From Betaproteobacteria bacterium (lineage in GTDB: Bacteria; Pseudomonadota; Gammaproteobacteria; Burkholderiales; SG8-41): a stretch of 64,000 nucleotides of DNA. The stretch is taken from assembly GCA_016192825.1 (NCBI GenBank), contig JACPTK010000117.1, forward strand, positions 1-64,000. The letters run 5' to 3'. A program made the position numbers and the translations under genes. The notes under the pieces were generated by a model that had not been told where the DNA came from, searched no databases, and saw only the letters and a program-made list of their open reading frames with translations. How positions within the stretch are numbered: position 1 is the first letter of the stretch; each line of letters starts with the position of its first letter. Below, piece after piece: positions 26,850 to 37,897 of the stretch.

Positions 26850-27245
26850 GTGACGGCCCCCGTGGCGCGCATACGGGTCGCCTGGAAGGGGGGTGAAGTG
26901 ATCGCTGACTTGCGCGAAACTCCCACGGTAAAACAACTGGTTGCGGCTCTGCCCTGCGAGGCAAGCGCGAACACGTGGGGCGACGAGGTCTACTTCGAGA
27001 TCCCGGTGAAGGCCGCCCTCGAGCCTGACGCCCTGCAGGTGATCGAGCCGGGAACCGTGTGCTTCTGGGTGCAGGGCAGCGCGCTCGCGCTGCCGTACGG
27101 TCCGACGCCTGCCTCCAAAGGCGATGAGTGCCGGCTGGTTACCCGGTGCAACGTGCTCGGCAAGATCGAGGGCGACCCGCGCCAGCTCGCGAAGGTACGG
27201 CAGGGGGCCCGGATCCGCGTCGAGCTTCTGCCTGATAAAGCGTGA
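26850..27245 (+). CDS. Cyclophilin-like superfamily protein (TM1367-type)
   Basis: ETPTVKQLVAALPCEASANTWGDEVYFEIPVKAALEPDALQVIEPGTVCFWVQGSALALPYGPTP. Confidence 0.75.
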   Translation: MTAPVARIRVAWKGGEVIADLRETPTVKQLVAALPCEASANTWGDEVYFEIPVKAALEPDALQVIEPGTVCFWVQGSALALPYGPTPASKGDECRLVTRCNVLGKIEGDPRQLAKVRQGARIRVELLPDKA

Positions 27246-27290
27246 CTGGGCGTGGCTCAGCGTTCGCCCAACACTTTTTTTGACGTTGAC

Positions 27291-27402
27291 GTGACCGGTG
27301 ACTCGTGATTCGACCTCAAGCCTGAAATCCTCTCCACCCCGGCATGGCGGGGTGGTCAGCGTAGACGCCATTCACCATTCACCAGTCACGGGTCACGCCT
27401 CA
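27291..27402. repeat. Heptad inverted-repeat element
   Basis: GTGACCG GTGACTC GTGATTC ... CATTCAC CATTCAC CAGTCAC GGGTCAC GCC. Confidence 0.8.
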
Positions 27403-27538
27403 TCACAGCTTGTGTGAGCCGATCATCAGGCGCTTGAAGACTGAGTAGCGCTTGCCCACTCCACGCTCCGTCGGCTCGCGGCGCACCGTGACCCTATAAT
27501 AGCGCGTCGATAGGCCGGGTCACCCGGATGGAGGCCGC

Positions 27539-27814
27539 ATGGCGCAGCAACCGGAACTGCCGCAGGACTGGCTCGAGTTCATGCAGAAGCTGTGGAACCC
27601 GATGTCGTACCCCATGCCCGGCATGGGGATGCCCACCGTCAACGTGGAGGAGATCGGGAAAAAGATCGGCGAGCTGAAAGTGGTTGAGACCTGGCTCACC
27701 ATGAACGTCGGCTTCGTGCAGATGACAATCAAGACGCTCGAGATGCAGAAAGCCGCGCTCGAATCGCTCGCGGGGGCCGCGCCCAGGGAGAAACCCGCAG
27801 GCGGCAAGAAATAG
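27539..27814 (+). CDS. PhaM-like PHA granule regulatory protein
   Basis: LEFMQKLWNPM...MPTVNVEEIGKKIGELKVVETWLTMNVGFVQMTIKTLEMQKAALESLA. Confidence 0.7.
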   Translation: MAQQPELPQDWLEFMQKLWNPMSYPMPGMGMPTVNVEEIGKKIGELKVVETWLTMNVGFVQMTIKTLEMQKAALESLAGAAPREKPAGGKK

Positions 27815-27850
27815 GGCCGGACGCGCCGGTTTAACTCCGCGCGTTCGAAC
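27813..27850. repeat. Dispersed palindromic element (partial copy)
   Basis: GGCCGGACGCGCCGGTTTAACTCCGCGCGTTCGAACC, overlapping the phaM-like stop. Confidence 0.65.
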
Positions 27851-28180
27851 CACCCCCCCGGAGTTACGGCGGCCGGCGTCGGCATCGTCCACGGCGTGGA
27901 CCGGCGCCCTGTCGAGCTCGCCGAAGCGGCGCCCGAAGGCGAGCAGGGCCGGGTCATCCAGGTTCTGGACGCGGAAGCGGAGCACGAGGTGCTGGTGCCA
28001 CGCCGCTTCGATCGCCGCGAAGGTGCCGGCGAAGTGTGCGCTCGCGCGAGCCGGCGTATATTTGGCCTTAATCCGGACAACTCCGGTGCCGGATTAAGTC
28101 CGCCGGCTCGAATCGGACCGCTGCGCGGCCGTTCAACCGGCGGGGGTCATTCCGGAGCCGTGCTTCCACAGGAGGGCACC

Positions 28181-28594
28181 ATGGCCACGACCGTACGCAA
28201 GACCGCTTATTTCAGCATGAAGACCCCCAACCGCGCGGGCCAGGGCGCGAAGCTGCTCGCCGCGCTCGCCGCGCAGGGCGTCAACCTGCTCGCTTTCACC
28301 GGTTTTCCCAATGCCGGGCGCGCGCAGGTGGACTTCATTCCCTACGACGTCTCGAAGTTCGCCCGCGCCGCGCGCAAGCTGGGCCTGAAGGTCGGCAAGA
28401 GGAAGACGGTGTTTCTCGCGCAGGGCGCCGACAAGTCCGGCGCGATCGCCGGCATCTGCGGCAAGCTCGCCAAGGCCGGCATCAACATGGTGGCGATGGA
28501 CGCGGTCGCCGCCGGCAAAGGGCGCTACGGGGCGATGTTCTGGGTGAAGCCGCGCGACGTGGCGAAGGCGTCACGCGTCCTGCGCGCGAGGTAG
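28181..28594 (+). CDS. ACT domain-containing protein
   Basis: YFSMKTPNRAGQGAKLLAALAAQGVNLLAFTGFPNAGRAQVDFIP...IAGICGKLAKAGINMVAMDAVAAGKGRYGAMFWV. Confidence 0.8.
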   Translation: MATTVRKTAYFSMKTPNRAGQGAKLLAALAAQGVNLLAFTGFPNAGRAQVDFIPYDVSKFARAARKLGLKVGKRKTVFLAQGADKSGAIAGICGKLAKAGINMVAMDAVAAGKGRYGAMFWVKPRDVAKASRVLRAR

Positions 28595-28601
28595 GACAAC
28601 G

Positions 28602-28762
28602 GCCGCCAAGGCGCCAAGAACGCCAGGAAGAGCAAGAATGGGGTGGAGAAAGGCGATTCGACGTTCTCGCTTTGCCTTCCATTATCGCTGCAGACCCCGT
28701 GCGGTTTGCATGCATTGATATTTCTATTCCGGTTTCCTTGGCGTTGTCGGCGCCTTGGCGGC
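28602..28762. repeat. 8-bp periodic inverted-repeat element (GCCGCCAAG family)
   Basis: GCCGCCAAGGCGCCAAGAACGCCAGGAAG ... TTTCCTTGGCGTTGTCGGCGCCTTGGCGGC. Confidence 0.8.
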
Positions 28763-28827
28763 TAATTTCAGGGGTTCATGTATTATGGTTTAATTCCCCG
28801 CTCGATTCCCTCTGAAGGAGAAATTTC

Positions 28828-29799
28828 ATGCCATACGCGATGCGTGTCCACCAGCACGGCGGTCCCGAGAATCTGCGTTGGGAGGAGATCCAGGTCGGCG
28901 ATCCCGGGCCGGGCCAGGTGCGGGTGCGCAATACCGCGGTCGGGCTCAATTTCGTGGACACCTACCAGCGCAGCGGCCTTTATCCCATGCAGCTGCCCTT
29001 CACGCTGGGCTCCGAAGGCGCGGGCGTGGTGGAAGCGGTCGGACCCAAGGTGAAGGACCTCAAGGCCGGCGACCGGGTCGCCTATTCCGGGCCGGTCGGC
29101 GCCTACGCGGAGGTGCTGCTGCGTCCGGCCGACCGCCTGGTCAAGATTCCCGCCGGGGTGGACGACAAGACTGCGGCGGCGATGATGCTGAAGGGGCTGA
29201 CCGCCCAGTACCTCATCCGCCGCACCTACCGCGTCAAGAAGGGCGACACGATCCTCATGCACGCGGCGGCCGGCGGCGTCGGCTTGATCCTGTGCCAGTG
29301 GGCGAAAGCGCTGGGGGCGACCGTCATCGGCGCCGTGGGCAGCGACGAGAAGGCCGCGCTCGCGAAGAAGGCGGGCTGCAAACACGTCATCGTGACCTCG
29401 CGCGAGAACTTCGTCGAGCGCGTGAAGGAAATCACCAAGGGCAAGGGCGTGCCGGTGGTCTATGACGGCGTGGGCAAGGACACGTTCATGGGCTCTATCG
29501 ACTGCCTGCGACCGCTGGGGCTGATGGTGAGCTTCGGCAATGCCTCGGGCGCGGTGCCGCCGTTCAACGCCGGCATCCTGTCGCAGAAGGGGTCGCTGTT
29601 CCTGACGCGCCCGACGCTCGCCACCTACACCGCCTCGCGCGAGGACCTCGTCAAGGCGGCGCGCGAACTGTTCGCGGTGGTGAAAAGCGGCAAGGTGAAG
29701 ATCACGATCAACCAGACCTACCCGCTGCGCGAGGCGGCGCAGGCGCAGCGCGATCTCGAGTCCCGCAAGACTACGGGATCAACCGTGCTCATCCCGTGA
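28828..29799 (+). CDS. NADPH:quinone oxidoreductase (zinc-independent MDR)
   Basis: MPYAMRVHQHGGPENLRWEEIQVGDPGPGQVRVRNTAVGLNFVDTYQRSGLYP...LMHAAAGGVGLILCQWAKALGATVIGAVGS. Confidence 0.95.
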   Translation: MPYAMRVHQHGGPENLRWEEIQVGDPGPGQVRVRNTAVGLNFVDTYQRSGLYPMQLPFTLGSEGAGVVEAVGPKVKDLKAGDRVAYSGPVGAYAEVLLRPADRLVKIPAGVDDKTAAAMMLKGLTAQYLIRRTYRVKKGDTILMHAAAGGVGLILCQWAKALGATVIGAVGSDEKAALAKKAGCKHVIVTSRENFVERVKEITKGKGVPVVYDGVGKDTFMGSIDCLRPLGLMVSFGNASGAVPPFNAGILSQKGSLFLTRPTLATYTASREDLVKAARELFAVVKSGKVKITINQTYPLREAAQAQRDLESRKTTGSTVLIP

Positions 29800-29873
29800 G
29801 GGATGAGGGATGAGGGAAAAACCGGTTTCAGGTCATCCCTCTGCCCTCCGCCCTCACCCCTCGCGTGGCGGAG
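29796..29873. repeat. Heptad element (TGAGGGA) with inverted partner
   Basis: TGAGGGA TGAGGGA TGAGGGA ... TCATCCCTCTGCCCTCCGCCCTCACCCC; the first TGA is the quinone oxidoreductase stop. Confidence 0.7.
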
Positions 29874-29879
29874 CGCGCC

Positions 29880-30848
29880 TCAGCGCAGCGTTTTCATTTT
29901 CTCGGTGGCTTTCACCAGCTGGGCGCTGATGCCCGGCTCCCAGGCGGAGTGCCCCGCGTCGGGCACGATCACGTAGTCGGCTTCCGGCCAGGCGCGGGCG
30001 AGCTCGTCCGCGGTCGCGATCGGGCACACCGCGTCGTAGCGACCCTGCACGATCACGCAGGGGATGTGCCGCAGCCGGTGCGCGTTGTCGAGCAGCGCGT
30101 TTTCCGGCAGGAAGATGTCGTGGCTGAAGTAGTGCGCTTCGATGCGCGCGAGCCCGAGCGCCACCCCGTCGCCGGCGAAGTAGGCGACCGTCTCCGGGCT
30201 CGGCAGCAGCGTCGAGCACGCCCCCTCGTAGGTGCTCCAGGCGCGCGCGGCCGGCAGGTGCACGCCGGGATCGGGATCGGTCAGGCGCTTGTGGTAGGCG
30301 GCCAGGAGATCGCCGCGCTCGGCAGCGGGTATCGCCTCGGTGAATGTCCTCCAGGCCTCGGGGAACAGGTTGCGCAGGCCGTAGAGGAACCAGTCGATCT
30401 CGCTGCGGCGGCACAGGAACACGCCGCGCAGGATGAATCCCGTGCAGCGCTCCGGATGCGCCTCGCCGTAGGCGAGCGCGAGCGTGCTGCCCCACGAGCC
30501 GCCGAACACGAGCCAGCGCTCGATCCCGAGATGGCGGCGCAGCCGCTCGATGTCGGCGACAAGGCGCGGGGTCGTGTTGTCCCGCAATTCACCGAGCGGC
30601 GTGGAGCGGCCGGCGCCGCGCTGGTCGAAGATGACGATCCGGTAGTGCGCCGGGTCGAAATAACGCCTGTGCGCGGGCGAGGCGCCCGCTCCGGGGCCGC
30701 CGTGGAGGAACAGCACCGGCGCGCCTTCCGGGTTGCCCGACTGCTCCCAGTACATGCTGTGCACGCCGTCGAGCTTCAGCATGCCCGCGCTGTAGGGCTC
30801 GATTTCCGGATAGAGCTCCACGCGCGGGGTGTGGGAAATATCGGCCAT
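29880..30848 (-). CDS. pip: Prolyl aminopeptidase
   Basis: VLFLHGGPGAGASPAHRRYFDPAHYRIVIFDQRGAGRSTP, GGSWGSTLALAY, C-terminal GHSAWEPG. Confidence 0.95.
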   Translation of the reverse strand: MADISHTPRVELYPEIEPYSAGMLKLDGVHSMYWEQSGNPEGAPVLFLHGGPGAGASPAHRRYFDPAHYRIVIFDQRGAGRSTPLGELRDNTTPRLVADIERLRRHLGIERWLVFGGSWGSTLALAYGEAHPERCTGFILRGVFLCRRSEIDWFLYGLRNLFPEAWRTFTEAIPAAERGDLLAAYHKRLTDPDPGVHLPAARAWSTYEGACSTLLPSPETVAYFAGDGVALGLARIEAHYFSHDIFLPENALLDNAHRLRHIPCVIVQGRYDAVCPIATADELARAWPEADYVIVPDAGHSAWEPGISAQLVKATEKMKTLR

Positions 30849-30939
30849 GGACGGGCGCTGTTGCGGCGGGAAACATAACATAGGTGCGCGGCGGTGCGGA
30901 ACCGGCCGCCCGGTTGGACACTGTATAATTTCCGTCAAA

Positions 30940-31048
30940 GCCGGACGCCGCGCGCCGGTTTGACTGCGCGCGTTCGAACGGACACGATGTGCCGCTCAAC
31001 GCGCGCAAAAGGGCCGGCCCCCGCACGCCGTTCAACGCGCGCATGACT
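30940..31048. repeat. Dispersed palindromic element (CCGGACGC..GCGCGTTCGAACGG family)
   Basis: GCCGGACGCCGCGCGCCGGTTTGACTGCGCGCGTTCGAACGGACACGATGTGCCGCTCAACGCGCG...GCCGTTCAACGCGCG. Confidence 0.75.
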
Positions 31049-31062
31049 TCCCGGGTTATCGG

Positions 31063-33357
<2,295 letters not shown>

Positions 33358-33360
33358 AGA

Positions 33361-33512
33361 ACGGTGACTCGTGACCGGTGACTCGTGAATCGAGCCCGCC
33401 CCCAGCGCAAGCGCTCCGCGCCTTCCCGGCAGCCCGGAGGAGGCCCGGCTGAGCGCGTCCGCGCCGGGACAAACTCCAGTCACGAGTCACGAGTCACGAG
33501 TCACGCCGAACG
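33361..33512. repeat. Heptad inverted-repeat element between maeB and fumC
   Basis: GTGACTC GTGACCG GTGACTC GTGAATC ... CAGTCAC GAGTCAC GAGTCAC GAGTCAC GCC. Confidence 0.85.
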
Positions 33513-34920
33513 CGGCAGCGAAAAGCGCCGCGTTCGGCTGGAGCGCGACACGATGGGCAAGGTCAAAGTGCCCGCCGATCGGCTGTGGGGCGCGCAGACG
33601 CAACGCAGCCTCCATCACTTCCGCTTCCCCGGCGAGACGATGCCGCTCGAGGTCGTGCGCGCGCAGGTGCTGGTCAAGAAGGCCGCCGCGCTCGCCAACA
33701 TGGCGCTCGGCGTGCTCGATCGCAGGAAAGGCGAAGCCATCGTCGGTGCCGCCGACGAGGCGCTCCGCGGCGAGCACGACGCTCACTTCCCGCTGGTCGT
33801 GTGGCAGACCGGATCGGGAACCCAGACCAACATGAACGTCAACGAGGTGCTGGCGAACCGCGCCTCCGAGATCCTGGGGGGCGGCCGCGGCGAGAAGCGG
33901 CTGGTGCACCCCAACGACGACGTCAACCGGGGGCAGTCCTCCAACGACACCTTCCCCACCGCAATGCACGTCGCCGCGACGCTCGCGCTGGAGCGCGACC
34001 TCGAGCCCGCGGTCCGGAAGCTGCGCAACACGCTCGAGCGCAAGGCGAAGGCGTTCGCCGGGATCGTGAAGATCGGCCGCACCCACCTGCAGGACGCGAC
34101 GCCGCTCACGCTGGGGCAGGAATTCTCCGGTTACGTCTCCCAGCTCGATCACGGGCTCGCGCACGTGGCCGCGGCGCTGCCGCACCTGTGCGAGCTCGCG
34201 CTGGGCGGCACCGCCGTCGGCACCGGCCTGAACGCCCACCCGGAGTTCGCGGAAAGGGTGGCGGCGGAATTCGCCCGGCTCACGCGGCTGCCCTTCGTCA
34301 CCGCGCCCAACAAGTTCGAGGCGCTCGCGTCCTGCGACGCGGTGGTGCACGCGCACGGGGCGCTGAAGACGCTCGCCGCGAGCCTCATGAAGATCGCCAA
34401 CGACGTGCGCTGGCTCGCTTCGGGTCCGAGGAGCGGGATCGGCGAGCTCATCATCCCCGAGAACGAGCCGGGGAGCTCGATCATGCCCGGCAAGGTCAAT
34501 CCCACCCAGTCCGAGTCCATGACCATGGCGTGCTGCCAGGTGTTCGGCAACGACGTGGCGGTCAACCTGGGCGGCGCCTCGGGCAACTTCGAGCTGAACG
34601 TGTTCCGCCCGCTCGTGATCCGCAATTTCCTCCACAGCGCGAAGCTCCTCGCGCGCGCCTGCGAGAACTTCAACGAGCACTGCGCGGCCGGTATCCGGCC
34701 CAATCGCGCCCGCATCGAGCGGCTGATGCGCGAATCGCTGATGCTGGTGACCGCCTTGAATCCCCACATCGGCTACGAGAAGTCCGCCGCCATCGCCAAG
34801 AAGGCGCACAAGGACGGCACGACGCTGAAGGAGGCGGCGGTGAAGCTCGGCTATGTCACCGCGAAGCAGTTCGACGCGTGGGTCAGGCCCGAGCAGATGG
34901 TGGGCCGCTACCGGCCCTGA
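33385..34920 (+). CDS. fumC: Class II fumarate hydratase
   Basis: [30 protein letters not shown]...[19 protein letters not shown]; start ambiguous (33385 GTG inside the repeat or 33553 ATG). Confidence 0.93.
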   Translation: MNRARPQRKRSAPSRQPGGGPAERVRAGTNSSHESRVTSHAERGSEKRRVRLERDTMGKVKVPADRLWGAQTQRSLHHFRFPGETMPLEVVRAQVLVKKAAALANMALGVLDRRKGEAIVGAADEALRGEHDAHFPLVVWQTGSGTQTNMNVNEVLANRASEILGGGRGEKRLVHPNDDVNRGQSSNDTFPTAMHVAATLALERDLEPAVRKLRNTLERKAKAFAGIVKIGRTHLQDATPLTLGQEFSGYVSQLDHGLAHVAAALPHLCELALGGTAVGTGLNAHPEFAERVAAEFARLTRLPFVTAPNKFEALASCDAVVHAHGALKTLAASLMKIANDVRWLASGPRSGIGELIIPENEPGSSIMPGKVNPTQSESMTMACCQVFGNDVAVNLGGASGNFELNVFRPLVIRNFLHSAKLLARACENFNEHCAAGIRPNRARIERLMRESLMLVTALNPHIGYEKSAAIAKKAHKDGTTLKEAAVKLGYVTAKQFDAWVRPEQMVGRYRP

Positions 34921-35052
34921 GCGGGCAAGGTGTCCGTCCCGGAGCCGTTCGACGCGCATTGCACCCCTCCGCCCGTGACGTTGTTCACTTCCGGCCCGTC
35001 GCAAAAGTGCTGAGAATGCCCTGCAACAACAAGACGAAAACGGAGACGAGTC

Positions 35053-36693
35053 ATGTCCGCGACGCCTGGCCCTCGCCACCCCCGACTATTCGGCAGCCGC
35101 CTGTTGCTCATGCTGCTGCCTCTCGTGACTATCGTCGCGTGCCTGCTCTTGCTGGTCGTCGCCAGCATGGAGGTGCTTTCCATCGGTCGCGCTTATGTCG
35201 GCGGCGAAGGGCTCTGGTCGAAGGCGCAGAAGGACGCGGTGTACTACCTCGTGCGCTACGCCCGCTCGCGCGAGGAGAACGACTTCCGGCGCTACCACAA
35301 GGCGCTCGCCGTGCCGCTCGGCGACCGCACGGCCCGCATCGAGCTCGAGAAACCGCAACCCGACATGGGCGTCGCCTATCGGGGATTCATCGAGGGGCGT
35401 AATCATCCCGATGACGTGGAAGGAATGGCGACGCTGTTCCGCCGCTTCCGCAATGTTACCTACATCGACAAGGCAATCGGCATCTGGGCGGAGGGCGACC
35501 GGCTGATCGCGCAGTTGCAGGACGCCGCGCGACGGCTGCACCGCGAGATCACCTCAGCCAGGTCCGACGAGGTGACGATCGGGCAGCTGCTCTTCGAGAT
35601 CGAGGCCATCAACGAGCGCCTGACCCCGCTCGAGGACGCGTTTTCCTACACGCTGGGTGAAGCTTCGCGCTGGATGCACGGCCTGCTCACGCAACTGCTC
35701 GTGCTCACCGCCGCCGGGCTGGTGGCGGTGGCCGCGATGGCGATGGCTGCGGTCACGCGCCGCCTTGACCGGGCCGAGGGCGCGCTGCGCCGCAGCGAGG
35801 AGCGCTTGCGCCTCGCCGCCCAGGCGCTGGAGAACACCGCCGAGGCAATCGTCATCACCGACACCAGCCGCACCATCGTCTCGGTCAACAAGGCGTTTTA
35901 CGCCATCACCGGTTACCTGCCGGAGGAGGCCGTCGGGCGCGCGCCGGACTTCATGATTTCGACCCGTCATGACGAGCGCTTTTACGCCGGGCTGTGGCAT
36001 TCGGTGGACGAGCACGGCCGGTGGGAGGGTGAGATCCACAGCGCGCGCAAGAGCGGGGAGATCTATCCGGCGCGGCTCAGCTTGAGCGCCGTGCGCGAAA
36101 ACGAACTGGGGGCTGTCACTCACTACGTCGGCGTGCTCAAGGACATCACCGAACAAAAGCGTTATGAAGAGCGGCTGGAATATCTCGCTCGCCACGATGC
36201 GCTGACCCGCCTGCCGAACCGCCTCCGGTTCCTCGATCGTTCGCGGGAAATACTTTCACGGGCCGCGCGCCACCACGGAGCGGTCGGGCTGTTGTTTATC
36301 GATCTCGACGGCTTCAAGGGCATCAATGATTTGCACGGGCACTCGGCCGGCGACAGCCTGCTGCGGTCCGCCGCGGAGCGATTGCTATCCTGCGTGCGCG
36401 AGGAGGACGTGGTTGCCCGCCTTGGCGGCGACGAGTTCTGCGTGTTGCTCGATGGGATAAACGATCCGCGCGACGCGGCAGTTGCCGCGCAAAAGCTGCT
36501 CGGCGAGCTCGGCCGTCCATTTCAGCACGGGGACCACGAGCTGAGCGTGTCCGCGAGCATCGGCATCAGCTGTTATCCGCAGGACGGCACCGGTATCGAC
36601 ACGCTCCTGCAGCGCGCGGATGCAGCGATGTACCGGGCCAAGGACCGGGGCCGCAACAACTACCAGTTCTCCTCGGAGGGCGCGGGCGCCTAG
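35053..36693 (+). CDS. Membrane-associated PAS + GGDEF diguanylate cyclase
   Basis: TM segments, PAS (ALENTAEAIVITDTSRTIVSVNKAFYAITGY), GGDEF (RLGGDEFCVLL). Confidence 0.93.
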   Translation: MSATPGPRHPRLFGSRLLLMLLPLVTIVACLLLLVVASMEVLSIGRAYVGGEGLWSKAQKDAVYYLVRYARSREENDFRRYHKALAVPLGDRTARIELEKPQPDMGVAYRGFIEGRNHPDDVEGMATLFRRFRNVTYIDKAIGIWAEGDRLIAQLQDAARRLHREITSARSDEVTIGQLLFEIEAINERLTPLEDAFSYTLGEASRWMHGLLTQLLVLTAAGLVAVAAMAMAAVTRRLDRAEGALRRSEERLRLAAQALENTAEAIVITDTSRTIVSVNKAFYAITGYLPEEAVGRAPDFMISTRHDERFYAGLWHSVDEHGRWEGEIHSARKSGEIYPARLSLSAVRENELGAVTHYVGVLKDITEQKRYEERLEYLARHDALTRLPNRLRFLDRSREILSRAARHHGAVGLLFIDLDGFKGINDLHGHSAGDSLLRSAAERLLSCVREEDVVARLGGDEFCVLLDGINDPRDAAVAAQKLLGELGRPFQHGDHELSVSASIGISCYPQDGTGIDTLLQRADAAMYRAKDRGRNNYQFSSEGAGA

Positions 36694-36790
36694 GAGTTTG
36701 TCGGACTTAGGACCGACAAACTCCTAAATGCAAAACCGCCTGCGCCAGAACGCAAGAAAAAGGCAGTGAAAACCTTATTTTCAGCCTGCT
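36691..36790. repeat. Dispersed hairpin/MITE-like element, half copy
   Basis: TAGGAGTTTGTCGGACTTAGGACCGACAAACTCCTA + GCAAAACCGCCTGCG + AAGAAAAAGGCAGTGAAAACCTTATTTTCAGCC; aligns to the reverse complement of 53857-53952. Confidence 0.85.
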
Positions 36791-36878
36791 CGCGTGCCCG
36801 GTCCGGGCGGGCGCGGCGGGCGCCTTCCGCTGGGACCGGTCCTGCACGACGGACCCCCGTACCGGTAACATTCCGCGC

Positions 36879-37607
36879 ATGGCCAGCAAGCAGCAATCGC
36901 CCGATCGCCGGATCGCGATCGTCACCGGCGCGAACCGCGGCATCGGCTTCGAGATCTGCCGCCAGCTAGGAAGACGCGGTGGAATCCGCGTCTTCCTGAC
37001 CGCAAGGGACGAGGCCAAAGGAAGCGCGGCCGCCAAGAAGCTTCGTGGCGAAGGACTCGACGTCGAGTTCCATCCTCTCGATGTCGCGAGCGAAAGGAGC
37101 GTCAAAACGTTTGCAGGCTGGCTGGAAGCCACCGGCAAACGTTGCGACATCCTCGTCAACAACGCCGGCGTGATGCTCGACCCGCGCGGCTCGCGCGTCC
37201 TCGATTCGGAGGCCGGGACCTGGCGGCAAACGCTCGAGACCAACCTCCTCGGTCCGCTGCGGCTCATCCAGGCGCTCGTGCCGCTCATGAAGCGCAACGG
37301 CTACGGGCGCATCGTCAACGTGTCGAGCGGACAGGGCCAGCTCTCCGACATGGGTGTCGGAACGCCGGCCTACCGCGCGTCGAAGACGGCGCTCAACGCG
37401 CTCACCTGCACGCTCGCCGCGGAATTGCAGGGCGGCGGGATACTCGTCAACTCGATGTGCCCCGGATGGGTGAGGACCGACATGGGCGGATCTTCGGCGC
37501 CGCGCACGGTGGAGCAGGGCGCCGACACTGCCGTGTGGCTTGCCACGCTGTCGGACGGCGGGCCGAGCGGCGGGTTCTTCCGGGACCGCAAGCCCATTGC
37601 CTGGTGA
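36879..37607 (+). CDS. SDR family oxidoreductase
   Basis: IAIVTGANRGIGFEICRQL, DILVNNAGVML, YRASKTALNALT. Confidence 0.93.
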   Translation: MASKQQSPDRRIAIVTGANRGIGFEICRQLGRRGGIRVFLTARDEAKGSAAAKKLRGEGLDVEFHPLDVASERSVKTFAGWLEATGKRCDILVNNAGVMLDPRGSRVLDSEAGTWRQTLETNLLGPLRLIQALVPLMKRNGYGRIVNVSSGQGQLSDMGVGTPAYRASKTALNALTCTLAAELQGGGILVNSMCPGWVRTDMGGSSAPRTVEQGADTAVWLATLSDGGPSGGFFRDRKPIAW

Positions 37608-37608
37608 A

Positions 37609-37757
37609 GCGTGACTCGTGACTGGTGACTGGTGACCGGTCACCCGTCGCACTTCCCCGTTCCCCGTTCCCCGTTCCCCGTTCCCCGTTCCCCGTTCCCC
37701 GTTCCCCGTTCCCCGTTCACCGTTCACCGTTCACCGTTCACCGTTCACCGTTCACGG
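37609..37757. repeat. Heptad array: GTGACTN units, then 9 x TTCCCCG and 5 x TTCACCG
   Basis: GTGACTC GTGACTG GTGACTG GTGACCG ... (TTCCCCG)9(TTCACCG)5 TTCACGG at 37653-37757. Confidence 0.95.
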
Positions 37758-37897
37758 CGCGGCCTCCCCCAACGGCGCGGAAACCTGGCGCGGGTTCGCT
37801 TGTCGAACTCGCCGTATGCCGCGACTTCCGCCGGGCCCTTGCGGCCCAGGACCGCGCGGCTCCACACATATTTCACAGATGCTTTCTTGGAGGTAAC

